Below are positions 8,523 through 16,746 of a stretch of 64,000 nt of DNA, piece after piece. The notes below the pieces were generated by a model. It did no database searches. It worked only from the letters and a program-made list of their open reading frames with translations, and was not told the DNA's origin. How positions within the stretch are numbered: the stretch's first letter is position 1; every line of letters starts with the position of its first letter. Position numbers and translations under genes: made by a program. The DNA is from a filamentous cyanobacterium CCT1 (GTDB taxonomy: Bacteria; Cyanobacteriota; Cyanobacteriia; Phormidesmidales; Phormidesmidaceae): positions 24,675 through 88,674 of the forward strand of contig PYER01000001.1 in assembly GCA_003017855.1 (NCBI GenBank), in the 5' to 3' direction.

Positions 8523-9707
8523 ATGCCTTCCCCCTCAACGACCCAGTCCAAGTCTCGCAAGGCCAAGAAAGGCACCGTCCAGGTCAAGAACTCCAACGAT
8601 CGCTTGCAGCTGGTCTTTAGCTGGCAGCGCAAACGATACTACTTCAGTACCGGTCTGCCCGATTCCCCCATCAACCGCAAGCTAGCCGAGCAAAAGGCTC
8701 GTCAAATCGAATTGGATTTCGTTTCGGGCAACTTCGACCCCAGCCTCGATAAGTACCGGCCCGAGGTCGAACAGTCCCAGTCCCAACGGAAAACTCCCGC
8801 GACTCCCAAGCTGCTCGACCTCTGGTTGCAATACATGGAGTACCGAACTCCCAACATTTCGCCGACCACCCTGAACAGCACCTATGAGCCCGTCGCTGCC
8901 CACATCCGCAAATGTAAGATTGACGGGTTAAAGAACCCGCTCAAATTTCGCACAGAGCTCCTGAAGGCCACTACTGAATCGCAAGCCCGCCGATCGCTGA
9001 TGCAAATCTCAGCCGCATGTGATTGGGGCCTCAAACATAATCTGATTCAGGAGAATCCCTTTTCGGGCATGTATCTGGACATGCTCCAATCAAAAGCGCC
9101 ACCGCCTGTGGCATTTACCGTCGAGGAGCGCGATCGCATCATTGCAGCCTTCGTCAACGATAGCCGACCAGGCACTGACTATCGGCACTATGCACCTTTC
9201 GTCAAATTCCTGTTCTGGACGGGGTGCCGCCCCTGTGAGGCTATTGGGTTGCGTTGGGGCAGTGTGCTACCCGATTGCAGCCGTGTGCATTTCCATGAAA
9301 GCATCGTTGAAATTTCAGGACGTAAGGTCAGACGCAAAGAGGATAAAACAGCGGTCAAACGCTGGTTTACCTGCCCCGATAATTTAAAGGAACTCTTGCA
9401 ATCCATTCGGCCTGAGCACCCAGATCCCGAAGCCTTGGTCTTTCCATCGCCCAAAGGCCACTCTATGACCGCCAGTAACTTTCGCGATCGGGGGTGGACG
9501 GCCATTTTGAGCGACCTGGGGCTGTCGATGAAAGAGGGCATCAAAATGACCCCCTACAACTGCCGCGACACGTTTATAACCCTTCAAGCGTTGCAAGGGC
9601 ATTCCTCAACTACCATTGCCCGTTGGGTGGGTAATTCAAGCAAAATCATTGAAGAGCGGTACCTAGACCGGATGAGATTGGATCATCTCCGGCCTACCAA
9701 TATCTGA
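8523..9707 (+). CDS. Tyrosine recombinase / phage-type integrase
   Basis: The 394-residue protein has a basic N-terminus and arm-binding region (about 15-70), a core-binding helical domain (about 95-185) and a C-terminal catalytic domain. Catalytic positions are visible: Arg236 in TGCRPCEA, Arg348 in YNCRDTF (the usual His-x-x-Arg has Tyr in place of His), Trp368 in the GH..ARWVG region, and the nucleophile Tyr380 in EERYLDRM. These enzymes integrate genomic islands and prophages, commonly at tRNA 3' ends. Here the gene begins about 180 bases after a tRNA-Thr. The protein looks intact, so the island may still be mobile. The ATG at 8523 starts the basic arm region. Confidence 0.9.
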   Translation: MPSPSTTQSKSRKAKKGTVQVKNSNDRLQLVFSWQRKRYYFSTGLPDSPINRKLAEQKARQIELDFVSGNFDPSLDKYRPEVEQSQSQRKTPATPKLLDLWLQYMEYRTPNISPTTLNSTYEPVAAHIRKCKIDGLKNPLKFRTELLKATTESQARRSLMQISAACDWGLKHNLIQENPFSGMYLDMLQSKAPPPVAFTVEERDRIIAAFVNDSRPGTDYRHYAPFVKFLFWTGCRPCEAIGLRWGSVLPDCSRVHFHESIVEISGRKVRRKEDKTAVKRWFTCPDNLKELLQSIRPEHPDPEALVFPSPKGHSMTASNFRDRGWTAILSDLGLSMKEGIKMTPYNCRDTFITLQALQGHSSTTIARWVGNSSKIIEERYLDRMRLDHLRPTNI

Positions 9708-9714
9708 ATGTTAT

Positions 9715-9764
9715 GGCGGGCTACTATGAGATATTTACGCTCGAAACTCAGCAGTAGACCCGCC
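9715..9764 (+). terminator. Imperfect hairpin after the integrase gene
   Basis: GGCGGG-CTACT (9715-9725) pairs with AGTAG-A-CCCGCC (9753-9764), with one bulged A and a long AT-rich loop, followed by CTTTG. It starts 8 bases after the integrase stop. It could end that transcript, but the T run is weak. Confidence 0.35.
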
Positions 9765-9837
9765 CTTTGTGTGAAGGAAGTATTTAATAAGCCTGAAAGA
9801 CTTACAGGACAAGGCTTTCAATTTGTCGCTTTTTAAG

Positions 9838-9875
9838 TGATAGTCAAATGATAGTCAATTTAGTGTGATAGTTAA
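9838..9875 (+). repeat. Three direct repeats TGATAGTYAA
   Basis: TGATAGTCAA occurs at 9838-9847 and 9849-9858, and TGATAGTTAA at 9866-9875. They lie in the 546-base stretch 9708-10253, which otherwise holds only a weak hairpin and no convincing gene. Their position downstream of the integrase fits protein-binding sites for recombination or regulation; no function is proven. Confidence 0.45.
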
Positions 9876-10253
9876 TTCCTGAAATCCCTGCTGTAAAAGG
9901 GTTTGAGCGAATTTGGGCGAGATTGGTCTTTTTTGGATAGGTTGTGCGATCGCTATTCCCATTAGTGGATAGCCTCCTTTGCCTTAGGCCAACACCATCA
10001 ATGATGGAAACAGCTAATCTTTTGTTGAGGAGAGATTGGATCCAATCGAGAGCAGGTGGATTTGGACAAGAGATTGCTTCAGCGGTGTATCAGCACCGAT
10101 ATCTAGTCAGGCCCAATACCAAAAAACTTCCAGCATCAACTCAGCCTTAAGCTTGACCCTGAGCTAAAATTGGATCACAATCCAGGATGTCATCCAGTTC
10201 GGCGACTGTTTTAGAGCTTTTCCGTCCCTTCAACATGCCAAGGTGCCGCACAT

Positions 10254-10700
10254 ATGCCCAGGCGACCTCGTGAATCCACAGATGACCAACCTGTAAATTC
10301 TGGTAATAAGCCCAGAGTGCGCTTTATCTTTGAGCCCGATCGCACTACCCCCAACGGCATCACCTACTCCTGGCTGATCCACGACACCTACAACGGCAAG
10401 GAGAAAGCAGCTACTGCTACCCGTGCTTTCTGGCTGCCCTTCGCTTACCGGCACTCTGGCAATTACTCCGAGGCGGAGCTACGCGACCTGGCTCAGCAAT
10501 CGATCTGGCAGATGGAAGCTCAGATTCAACACTTGCGAGAGGAATTCGACTTGGGAGTAACTCGATCTAGTTCCACTGAAATGGTCGGGGCACCTGACGC
10601 GGAGAGTCTACAAGCAGAGTCTGCTAATACCCCAATACAGCCGGTAACTGTTTCAGCTCCTGCGGGTGACTTGCTCGACGAGTTCACCGATGCCCTATGA
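10254..10700 (+). CDS. Hypothetical protein, first gene of a two-gene unit
   Basis: The 148-residue soluble protein has a short charged, Pro-rich start and a compact central part (about 20-100). This part contains aromatic-rich segments (YSWLIHDTYNG, RAFWLPFAYRHSG) and an amphipathic helix. The tail is low-complexity and ends in DLLDEFTDAL. Its stop overlaps the start of the next gene (ATGA), so the two are translationally coupled. An AAGG lies about 10 bases before the ATG. The cluster of aromatic residues argues for a real folded protein. I recognise no family; it is island cargo near the integrase. Confidence 0.6.
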   Translation: MPRRPRESTDDQPVNSGNKPRVRFIFEPDRTTPNGITYSWLIHDTYNGKEKAATATRAFWLPFAYRHSGNYSEAELRDLAQQSIWQMEAQIQHLREEFDLGVTRSSSTEMVGAPDAESLQAESANTPIQPVTVSAPAGDLLDEFTDAL

Positions 10701-11368
10701 GTGAACCTCAGTTGCCAAAGGAGCCCGAGACCGAGAAAGGGCGATTAATGCGCCAGCAGTACCTGGCGCTGGCCAAGGCTTCGCTCAAGGATGCCAGGGA
10801 CTACGAGAGCCTCTACACCCGCTATAGCGACAACCCCACGTCTGCGCAGGGGTTGGATCAGGAGGTGGCTAGAGCTGCCCTACAAACTGGCAAGTCGCCG
10901 CGGCAGGTGATTCAACTGCTGGCCCAGGGGCCGTTTACTCAGCAACAGATTTTGGGATTGTCTGAGGAGGAGAAAAAAGAGGCGTTACCCAAATTGCTCC
11001 AGTACGCTCAGGCGACCGTGGATAGCCTTCAGCAGCAGCGGTATCTGGAATATGCCTGCTCGGTGACGGGGAAAATTCAGAGCTACCCTGATCTCTACCG
11101 GGACTATGTGAGCAGCGATCTGGCAGCGATTCAGCTTGACCAGAAGGTGACGGCGGCGGCGCTAGGGGCTGGGGAATCGGGGGAGTCTGTAGCAGCTTTG
11201 TTGCACCAAGGGCCGTATGCTCGGTTTCAGCAGGATTTGCAAGGGGTGGCCCCACCTACGATTGAGCAGTATGCCCGAGGAACGGTGGCTCAGGTGCAGG
11301 CAATTCAGGCACTTCAAGTAGGGCAGTCGCAGCGGAGTATACCGCGCTCTAGAGGGATAGACCGGTAG
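10697..11368 (+). CDS. Hypothetical protein with two internal repeats
   Basis: The 223-residue, mostly helical protein contains two related units of about 70 residues each, at roughly 18-85 and 110-180. Each has the pattern YLxxA...L...YxxLYxxY....A..LDQxVxxAAL..G.S...V..LL.QGP. The C-terminus is basic. It starts on the ATGA overlap with the upstream gene, so both products are probably made together. An internal duplication of this kind suggests a two-fold helical scaffold. I do not recognise the family and propose no function. Confidence 0.6.
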   Translation: MSEPQLPKEPETEKGRLMRQQYLALAKASLKDARDYESLYTRYSDNPTSAQGLDQEVARAALQTGKSPRQVIQLLAQGPFTQQQILGLSEEEKKEALPKLLQYAQATVDSLQQQRYLEYACSVTGKIQSYPDLYRDYVSSDLAAIQLDQKVTAAALGAGESGESVAALLHQGPYARFQQDLQGVAPPTIEQYARGTVAQVQAIQALQVGQSQRSIPRSRGIDR

Positions 11369-11389
11369 TGCCTTGCTCCTACCGGAGCA

Positions 11390-11623
11390 TTACTCGTCGA
11401 GTTCGCTATTGATGTACTGATTGACGAAAGCCTCGGCGGCTTCTGGGCTCATAGTTTTTAGGACGCGGACTATTTCCAGGATGGTGTCCCCAGTGGGGTC
11501 AATTTTGCCGCTGCACCAGCGGTAAACGCTGTTGCGCCCAACGCCCATGGTGGCCGCAAACCGATACTGCGTGATGCTGTACTGCTCCAGCACTTGCTTG
11601 AGAACGTAGCCTGCTTTGCCCAT
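11390..11623 (-). CDS. XRE-type helix-turn-helix regulator
   Basis: The 77-residue protein is a single helix-turn-helix of the Cro/C1 type: TQYRFAATMGVGRNSVYRWCSGKIDPTGDTILEIVRVL (about 18-56) aligns with scanning and recognition helices. It probably represses its own and the divergent promoter. The paired sites CCATATATG and CCATATATGG lie 38-65 bases upstream of its start and overlap the promoter of the gene on the other strand. The ATG at 11623 is the only sensible start. Such small XRE proteins are common island regulators, and some act as antitoxins. Confidence 0.8.
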   Translation of the reverse strand: MGKAGYVLKQVLEQYSITQYRFAATMGVGRNSVYRWCSGKIDPTGDTILEIVRVLKTMSPEAAEAFVNQYINSELDE

Positions 11624-11660
11624 ATTCTCATCATTTCAGAGGAGGAGTAGGCAAGCGAAT

Positions 11661-11688
11661 CCATATATGTTGACGCACCCATATATGG
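11661..11688. promoter_or_regulatory. Operator candidate: two CCATATATG sites
   Basis: CCATATATG (11661-11669) and the perfect palindrome CCATATATGG (11679-11688) lie 18 bases apart between divergent genes and straddle the -35 of the rightward promoter. Centre spacing of about two helical turns fits cooperative binding by the adjacent XRE regulator. The identity of the binder is inferred. Confidence 0.5.
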
Positions 11689-11698
11689 ACACTATGAT
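11670..11698 (+). promoter_or_regulatory. Sigma70-type promoter of the small divergent gene
   Basis: TTGACG (11670-11675) and TATGAT (11693-11698) are 17 bases apart, a near-consensus housekeeping promoter. Transcription would start near 11705. This rules out the upstream ATGs of the same frame and supports the translation start at 11727, which has GAGG 8 bases before it. Confidence 0.6.
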
Positions 11699-11726
11699 GG
11701 CGGTAGGATATTTCGAGGCTCACATC

Positions 11727-12029
11727 ATGTTGGCTCCCCAAGGATTTGTTGGTTCAGAGGTTAGCGGTGCAGAACATGACCTTTTGATCAGCGTTGAAAT
11801 TAAGCAAAAACTGAGCAACTACCCTCGTCCCGACCGGGAGCCCGTAAAGCTTTTGGCGATCGGGTCTAGGGAGGCAATTCAGGCTATGCTTCAACAGATG
11901 CACCTATGTGGCTTTGCTGAAGTCTTTGAATGGACTGATTTTATGCCAGCACCTACTCCAGAAAGGCCGCTGCGGTGTCGACCGGGCGAATTGATGAGGA
12001 TGTTGGTGAAGTATTTTTCTAAAACTTAG
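11727..12029 (+). CDS. Small hypothetical protein under XRE control
   Basis: The protein has 100 residues from the ATG at 11727, which follows GAGG (11715-11718) at good spacing and lies downstream of a near-consensus promoter. The open frame continues upstream, but that part overlaps the promoter and the XRE gene. The sequence is a mixed alpha/beta soluble domain ending in a basic helix (RPGELMRMLVKYFSKT). I recognise no family. Divergence from a small regulator suggests a regulated pair, possibly a toxin/antitoxin-like or anti-repressor arrangement, but no toxin motif is visible. Confidence 0.6.
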   Translation: MLAPQGFVGSEVSGAEHDLLISVEIKQKLSNYPRPDREPVKLLAIGSREAIQAMLQQMHLCGFAEVFEWTDFMPAPTPERPLRCRPGELMRMLVKYFSKT

Positions 12030-12045
12030 ATAACCAATGGATAGT

Positions 12046-12345
12046 CTATTGGGTGCCCTCAAGCGACGACAAATCAACACCATCACCTGACTGCCTTAGC
12101 TTTCGACTACCTGAGGATGGCCCCATTTTAGATCGAGATAGGCGACGGCTTTCCAAGAGTTCGACTACTATCGCCTTTCTAGCAAGATCACTTTCTGCTT
12201 CCCACTCCTGCAAAAAGCGTTTTAGCGCTACGGTAGCAACGTCTTGGATAGAAGGCGCTGAGCTTTTATACTCTCCTGCGAGAGAAATACTGATCTCCCT
12301 TAACTTCTCGTAAAGCTCAGACGGAACGCGGATATTTGACGGCAA
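12046..12345 (-). CDS. Ribbon-helix-helix-like DNA-binding protein
   Basis: The 99-residue protein starts with NIRVPSELYEKLREIS, the beta-strand plus first helix of a ribbon-helix-helix fold. A second helix (SIQDVATVALKRFLQEWE) and a basic, Ser-rich disordered tail follow. Such proteins bind DNA as dimers through the N-terminal strand and often repress their own gene. It is divergent from dpdB with a 12-bp palindrome, CATGTATACATG, between them, so it may control dpdB. There is no toxin gene next to it on its own strand, which argues against a simple antitoxin. Confidence 0.6.
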   Translation of the reverse strand: MPSNIRVPSELYEKLREISISLAGEYKSSAPSIQDVATVALKRFLQEWEAESDLARKAIVVELLESRRLSRSKMGPSSGSRKLRQSGDGVDLSSLEGTQ

Positions 12346-12409
12346 AGTAAAAGGTACCTGGCAACGCCAAGATTTTAGGAGTTGCCAAAGTTTCTTGCTA
12401 CCATGAAAT

Positions 12410-12421
12410 CATGTATACATG
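12410..12421. promoter_or_regulatory. Palindromic operator candidate CATGTATACATG
   Basis: This perfect 12-bp palindrome lies in the 120-base gap between the ribbon-helix-helix gene and dpdB. Its core TATACA is also a good -10 sequence for dpdB, about 48 bases before the dpdB start. A repressor bound here would block dpdB transcription. A second short inverted repeat, TGGCAAC/GTTGCCA, lies just to its left. Confidence 0.45.
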
Positions 12422-12468
12422 TTTGCTGAATTGCGAATTGTCCTAATTCTTGCTAGAGAGGCATAGTG

Positions 12469-13566
12469 ATGGAATTGTTGCTTCAAGCGGTGCCGGTTAA
12501 ACGAGGGCTTAAGCGTAATCAGAAAAGCTATGTGGCTACGTTGTCTTTTGGCGACGTGGTGCGGTTGATGGAGGACGAAAGGTTGTATGTGCCCAATGAC
12601 CCGGATTTGGCTGACTTTGCCCAGCGCAAATTAAACCCAGTGCGGGTCAACAACATAGCTAAGTACATCCTGGATACCTACAAGGATGGCAGTACTTTCT
12701 TCCCGGCTATCTGTCTCAATATTCAACCGGATCCTATCTACCGGAATGGAACGATTGTATTGCCCTATGATTCGACATCATTACGATTAACAGATGGACA
12801 GCATCGCTGTTGCGGTATTCATAGAGCAATTAAGTTGCTACGGGAGGAGGGGGCGTCGGAGGCCGCGGAGGTGTCTAGGTTGGAACTGGGGGCGTTGGTA
12901 TATGCGGCGTTGCCTCTGGAACTGGAGCGTCAGGCTTTTCGTGATCAGAATCTGTTAGCGCAACGTCCTGGGAAGTCGTTGGCTCATTTGTTTGATATGC
13001 GATCGCCAGAAGTTAGAATCGCAAAAGAACTTTGCAAGCGGGTACCCCAGTTTCGCTCAAATATCGAAATCGTTGAAAATGGTTTGGGTAAGCACAATCC
13101 TAAGCTAATGACGCTTTCGACGTTGGTCACAGCAACTCAGCACATGTATCCTCGTCTTAGCGCCGAAGATCCGCTGGAATCCAGAATAGACTGGGCGATG
13201 ACGTTTTGGGCCGCTGCTGCGAGCGCGTTGCCAGATAATCCTTGGCGAGTACTCTCTAAAGCCGAAAGAAAACAGCAGCGGGAGGACACTATCGTGGGAG
13301 CCGCAATCGTATTCCAAGCTTTGGGACTAATAGGGCGAGATTTATTTGCTGAAGGTATACCGGCAGAGAATTTGGTACAGTGGCTAGCCCATTTAGCTGA
13401 GGTTGATTGGAGCAAAGAAGAAGATTTTTGGCTCCAGCGGGGAGTCACTCAGGTTAATGCGAAGGGAGTACGCATTATTCAAAACACAAGAACTACAGTT
13501 GATTCTTGCTATCACGTGTTGCAGGAATTACTTGGTGTGACACCTAAAGAAGGAGTTTTAGCATAA
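12469..13566 (+). CDS. dpdB: DpdB, DGQHR/DndB-like protein of the Dpd DNA-modification system
   Basis: The 365-residue protein carries RLTDGQHR at about 106-113, the DGQHR signature shared by DndB and DpdB, within a ParB/DndB-like fold. In the studied Dpd system, DpdB is an ATPase that works with DpdA to insert 7-cyano-7-deazaguanine into DNA. DndB, a relative, regulates phosphorothioation; no dnd genes are seen here, while many dpd genes are. The ATG at 12469 was chosen over a GTG at 12466 because GAGAGG (12456-12461) is spaced 7 bases from it. It ends 4 bases before the convergent dpdA-like gene, with a palindromic control site upstream. Confidence 0.75.
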   Translation: MELLLQAVPVKRGLKRNQKSYVATLSFGDVVRLMEDERLYVPNDPDLADFAQRKLNPVRVNNIAKYILDTYKDGSTFFPAICLNIQPDPIYRNGTIVLPYDSTSLRLTDGQHRCCGIHRAIKLLREEGASEAAEVSRLELGALVYAALPLELERQAFRDQNLLAQRPGKSLAHLFDMRSPEVRIAKELCKRVPQFRSNIEIVENGLGKHNPKLMTLSTLVTATQHMYPRLSAEDPLESRIDWAMTFWAAAASALPDNPWRVLSKAERKQQREDTIVGAAIVFQALGLIGRDLFAEGIPAENLVQWLAHLAEVDWSKEEDFWLQRGVTQVNAKGVRIIQNTRTTVDSCYHVLQELLGVTPKEGVLA

Positions 13567-13570
13567 GAAA

Positions 13571-14395
13571 TCAACTTAGCACTTCTTGAAGAGCGTTACG
13601 ATGACCAAACCGTTCAAAATCGTAGCGCTCATCCCACCAAAGCCAATTGCTTGAATCAGCCCAAACGCTATGCTTTTTGAGGATTTCCAGCCGGGAAAGG
13701 GCAAGACCACCAAGAACAAAGTCAGGGCGACTCCAAGTGAGTAAGTCATCAAACTCTTGGTTTGACAGGCCAAATTTGAGCCCCATCGGCATTGCTTTTT
13801 CGGCCTTGAGCAAGCCACCTAAGGCAATGTATCGGTAGCCAATATGCCGATATTCGCTGATTAAAGACGATAAAAAGCTTTTGGGCGTGTTGAAATAAGG
13901 AAGTAGAGAGTCGATCTGAGGGACATCTATAAAAGACCAGTTGTATAGTGCATGCCCTGCTTGAACCACACCAATTAATTGATAAATTCTAGATTTTTTA
14001 AGATACTCTTCCCAGGTTATTCGGGCTAAATGAAGTGATAACAGAGGCTCATTTATGATGTCTGGGGCGAAAACATAATCCGGAGAAAACTTGTCGCACC
14101 TGTCTAAAAAACTAGCTATCCAAGCTTGGAGATCTTGCAAATCAGAAAGAATCGTCTTTCTTACCCAGCGCTGATTTTCAAAAACGGAGATATTGCTCTT
14201 GTACCAAGTATTCTTGCCATCATCAAAGACGCCACTATCAATAAAGAAAGGCTTATTCGTTTGATGAAGAGCACTCAAAAAATTATCGGATTCAATAATG
14301 GTTCCCAAAATACCATAATCGCCTTCCAGAGCCTTGATCCGATTTAATAAATTCATCCTATTAACAGCAAAGATGGGCATGAATTTTTTATTCAT
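13571..14395 (-). CDS. Small DpdA-like, TGT-superfamily protein
   Basis: The 274-residue protein shows the scattered landmarks of a transglycosylase barrel in the DpdA style. These are FIDSG at 51-55 (Asp53, where TGT has DSGGF), APDI at 110-113, GVVQAG at 142-147, IALGGLLKAE at 190-199, VLGGLALSR at 227-235, and DSSNW at 247-251. It lacks the Cys3-His zinc site of the full-length DpdA found later in this window. TGT-like enzymes exchange guanine for a 7-deazaguanine base. This form resembles compact phage DpdA proteins rather than the 685-residue one. It is the last gene of the long minus-strand run, 113 bases after the second dpdD-like gene. It may be a second modification enzyme or a catalytically altered partner. 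Confidence 0.6.
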   Translation of the reverse strand: MNKKFMPIFAVNRMNLLNRIKALEGDYGILGTIIESDNFLSALHQTNKPFFIDSGVFDDGKNTWYKSNISVFENQRWVRKTILSDLQDLQAWIASFLDRCDKFSPDYVFAPDIINEPLLSLHLARITWEEYLKKSRIYQLIGVVQAGHALYNWSFIDVPQIDSLLPYFNTPKSFLSSLISEYRHIGYRYIALGGLLKAEKAMPMGLKFGLSNQEFDDLLTWSRPDFVLGGLALSRLEILKKHSVWADSSNWLWWDERYDFERFGHRNALQEVLS

Positions 14396-14508
14396 TTTAT
14401 TTGCCTGTAGTCTTTATCAGCACAAGCTTGGCAAAAAGAATTCTGGTAATTATCTTAGCCGAAAATAGCCTCATTGTCTATTTTTAAATGATTTGAGTAG
14501 ACCTATTT

Positions 14509-16746
14509 TTAAGGCTGCAGTTGTGCATTCATTTTTGCCCAGTTTACTATTTCTCTAACAACTCCACTTTTCCCCCGGCAGGACATTGGCAAAACTCTTC
14601 CACTCAATGAACTAGCTTTCTCAAGTTCAGAGATTATATTGCTCAAGTCATGACCCATATAGCCAGTGATAACGGCAACCAGATCACATTTTTTTATTCT
14701 ATTTTGGACACTGCTACGGCTGATATATGCCTCGCTAGAAGGGGCTACTTCAACCACTTCTTGTACTTGATAAATCGAAGTCAATTCTCGTACCACTTCG
14801 CGTCGAGTTGCTTCATGACCACCGACCAATGCTAAACGTAAAAACGAAAGGTCAGGTGAAGTCTCTTTGCTGTCCTCAGAGGAGTGAACTTGGATGCCAA
14901 GCTTTATTGCCTCATCCTTGCTCTGCTGCTGGTATTCAATGAGTTGAGGAACGGTTTCTGGGCTGAGGTAGTGAAGGGCACGTTTCAGATTCTGAAAAAA
15001 GGGTTCTTCGGAACGCCCCTGTCGTATAGCGTTGTCAATTTCATCGATCGCAATTCCTTGGTACTCATTAGCCAGACTCAAACGTAGTTTTGGCAAAAGG
15101 GCAACATAGGGCTCAAGCCCTTCCAAAATTTCAAAGTGCTGCCTACGGTTGATCTGTTGGCTAGCGGAAATACCGCGTAAGTGGGCTAACTCAATCTCCA
15201 GGTCATCCACCCGTTGCTGGTTGGCCAACCAATCTAGCCAATCGGCATAGGCAATGATGAATTTATCCAATTGATATATTTGTTTCCAGAGCTTTGCTCG
15301 CTCTTTCAGGATGTCCTCAGCATTTGGTAGAGTAGCAACTCTTGAACCTGCTACCTCAACACACTGCTCGTAGTAACTAACCTCTTGCTCATCAGATATA
15401 TTGCCAAACCCTCCTAAAGATGAGAGTGTTGCAATGTTAGCTCTGTCTTCAGGTAACAGATGCTCAGGAGCAATGTCCATGAGAATTAAATAAATTTCTG
15501 CTGCATTTTCAGGATTACCCTCTGTGGACCAAAGACGAGCTAAAGGTAGTAGTATTTCATATTGACGCTCTCCTGCTTGCCAAGCACTCTCTAAAAGGGG
15601 TCTAGCTTGAGATTTCTGCCCCATTGCATAGAGAGCCGCGCCTTTTAGTCCAGCTAAAGTGGGAGGGAGCGCAGCAATTGGTTCTGGTAGAAAGTCAATT
15701 ACTTCTTTAAAGCGGCTACTAGATAGCAAGATTTCTATCTGCCGAACTTTGACAGTATCTTGATCCTTTTTAGTTTTAGCAGGAATTGATTGATACAGTT
15801 CTAAAGCCTTGTCTTCCTCTCCGACTGCAGTATAGGCAGCTGCCAAATCAAGTGAAACAGAAGTTGATTGAGGATGTTTAACCTTCAATGCCTCTAACTG
15901 AGGAATACGCTCTCCAGGTTCCACCTTCACTAATTGAGACAGTTGCTCACTAAGAGTAGCATCGGCTACTTGTTCCATAGGCTCTTGCGGCTTAAGTGCT
16001 TGATGGAGAATCTGCCGTACTCCATCAGCCTGACGAATCCGCTCTAACTCGGGTAAAAACTCCTGGGCAATCTGTTGAACTGTATGCAATATTTCTAGCT
16101 CATCTTCTTGCTGAGCTAGCTGAAGATGAGCTACTACAATTTGCTCAACTAATCTACCTGACACAGGCAACGCCAAAACTTCATTCCATCTAGTTGAGCA
16201 TAATTCAACAATTTTTTCTGACTTTTCCGTACGGGCATATAAATTGATCAAAGCTCTCAAGGCATTGCTATCGTTAGATGATTTTGAATTAAGTAGCCTT
16301 TCCTCTAGAGTTATTGCTTGCCCACCAATAACTAATCGTTCAACACTAGCTGAGTCAATACCTTTGTCTGTAAGTGTAGCAGCTGAACTTGTCGTATTTA
16401 GTTCTTGAAGAACTCTACGGAATTCTGATTTCCATGATCTAAAATTTTGAGTTGCATTCGCTTGTACTACAGCATAATCAGACGCTATTTGAGCACTCCC
16501 TTGGTTGTAGGAGGACTCAATAAATAACCATTTTTCACGTAGCTGTTCCTCTGTAGTATTTATGTAGATAAAATGTGTATACCAAGTGGGAAACTGTGGG
16601 AAAAGCAGCTTAGAACCAACTTTAAAGTACTTTTCAACTGCTCTGTAAACCTCTTTGGCTTGCAGTTCACTAACGCATTTTAGTTGTAGCCCAACCTGTT
16701 CAGGTCTTCGAGGATTTGGAACAATCGCATATTGAGGAAATTTCAT
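14509..16746 (-). CDS. DpdD-like protein, second copy (DUF2325-like C-terminus)
   Basis: The 745-residue protein has an N-terminal unique part (1-130) and a long helical repeat region of TPR-like character (about 170-450). The C-terminal alpha/beta domain (about 625-745) begins LRLALVGGHEATRREV, contains CDLVAVITGYMGHD and ends SGVVREIVNWAKM. That end matches the DUF2325 pattern and the end of the first DpdD-like protein at 22256-24535. It starts on a TAATG overlap with the second PLD gene, so it is translationally coupled. Sequence similarity to the first copy is clear only at the C-terminus, so this is an old paralogue, not a recent duplication. The DNA is AT-richer than dpdJ/dpdK. Its biochemical role is unknown. 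Confidence 0.6.
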   Translation of the reverse strand: MKFPQYAIVPNPRRPEQVGLQLKCVSELQAKEVYRAVEKYFKVGSKLLFPQFPTWYTHFIYINTTEEQLREKWLFIESSYNQGSAQIASDYAVVQANATQNFRSWKSEFRRVLQELNTTSSAATLTDKGIDSASVERLVIGGQAITLEERLLNSKSSNDSNALRALINLYARTEKSEKIVELCSTRWNEVLALPVSGRLVEQIVVAHLQLAQQEDELEILHTVQQIAQEFLPELERIRQADGVRQILHQALKPQEPMEQVADATLSEQLSQLVKVEPGERIPQLEALKVKHPQSTSVSLDLAAAYTAVGEEDKALELYQSIPAKTKKDQDTVKVRQIEILLSSSRFKEVIDFLPEPIAALPPTLAGLKGAALYAMGQKSQARPLLESAWQAGERQYEILLPLARLWSTEGNPENAAEIYLILMDIAPEHLLPEDRANIATLSSLGGFGNISDEQEVSYYEQCVEVAGSRVATLPNAEDILKERAKLWKQIYQLDKFIIAYADWLDWLANQQRVDDLEIELAHLRGISASQQINRRQHFEILEGLEPYVALLPKLRLSLANEYQGIAIDEIDNAIRQGRSEEPFFQNLKRALHYLSPETVPQLIEYQQQSKDEAIKLGIQVHSSEDSKETSPDLSFLRLALVGGHEATRREVVRELTSIYQVQEVVEVAPSSEAYISRSSVQNRIKKCDLVAVITGYMGHDLSNIISELEKASSLSGRVLPMSCRGKSGVVREIVNWAKMNAQLQP

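Noticed and set aside
9944..10150. 68-codon open frame between the integrase and the 148-aa gene
   Set aside because: No ribosome site, no sensible domain pattern, and atypical composition; likely chance.
12469..13566. Interpretation as DndB of a phosphorothioation system
   Set aside because: No dndA, dndC, dndD or dndE is seen, while many dpd genes and preQ0 genes are; DpdB is the better reading.
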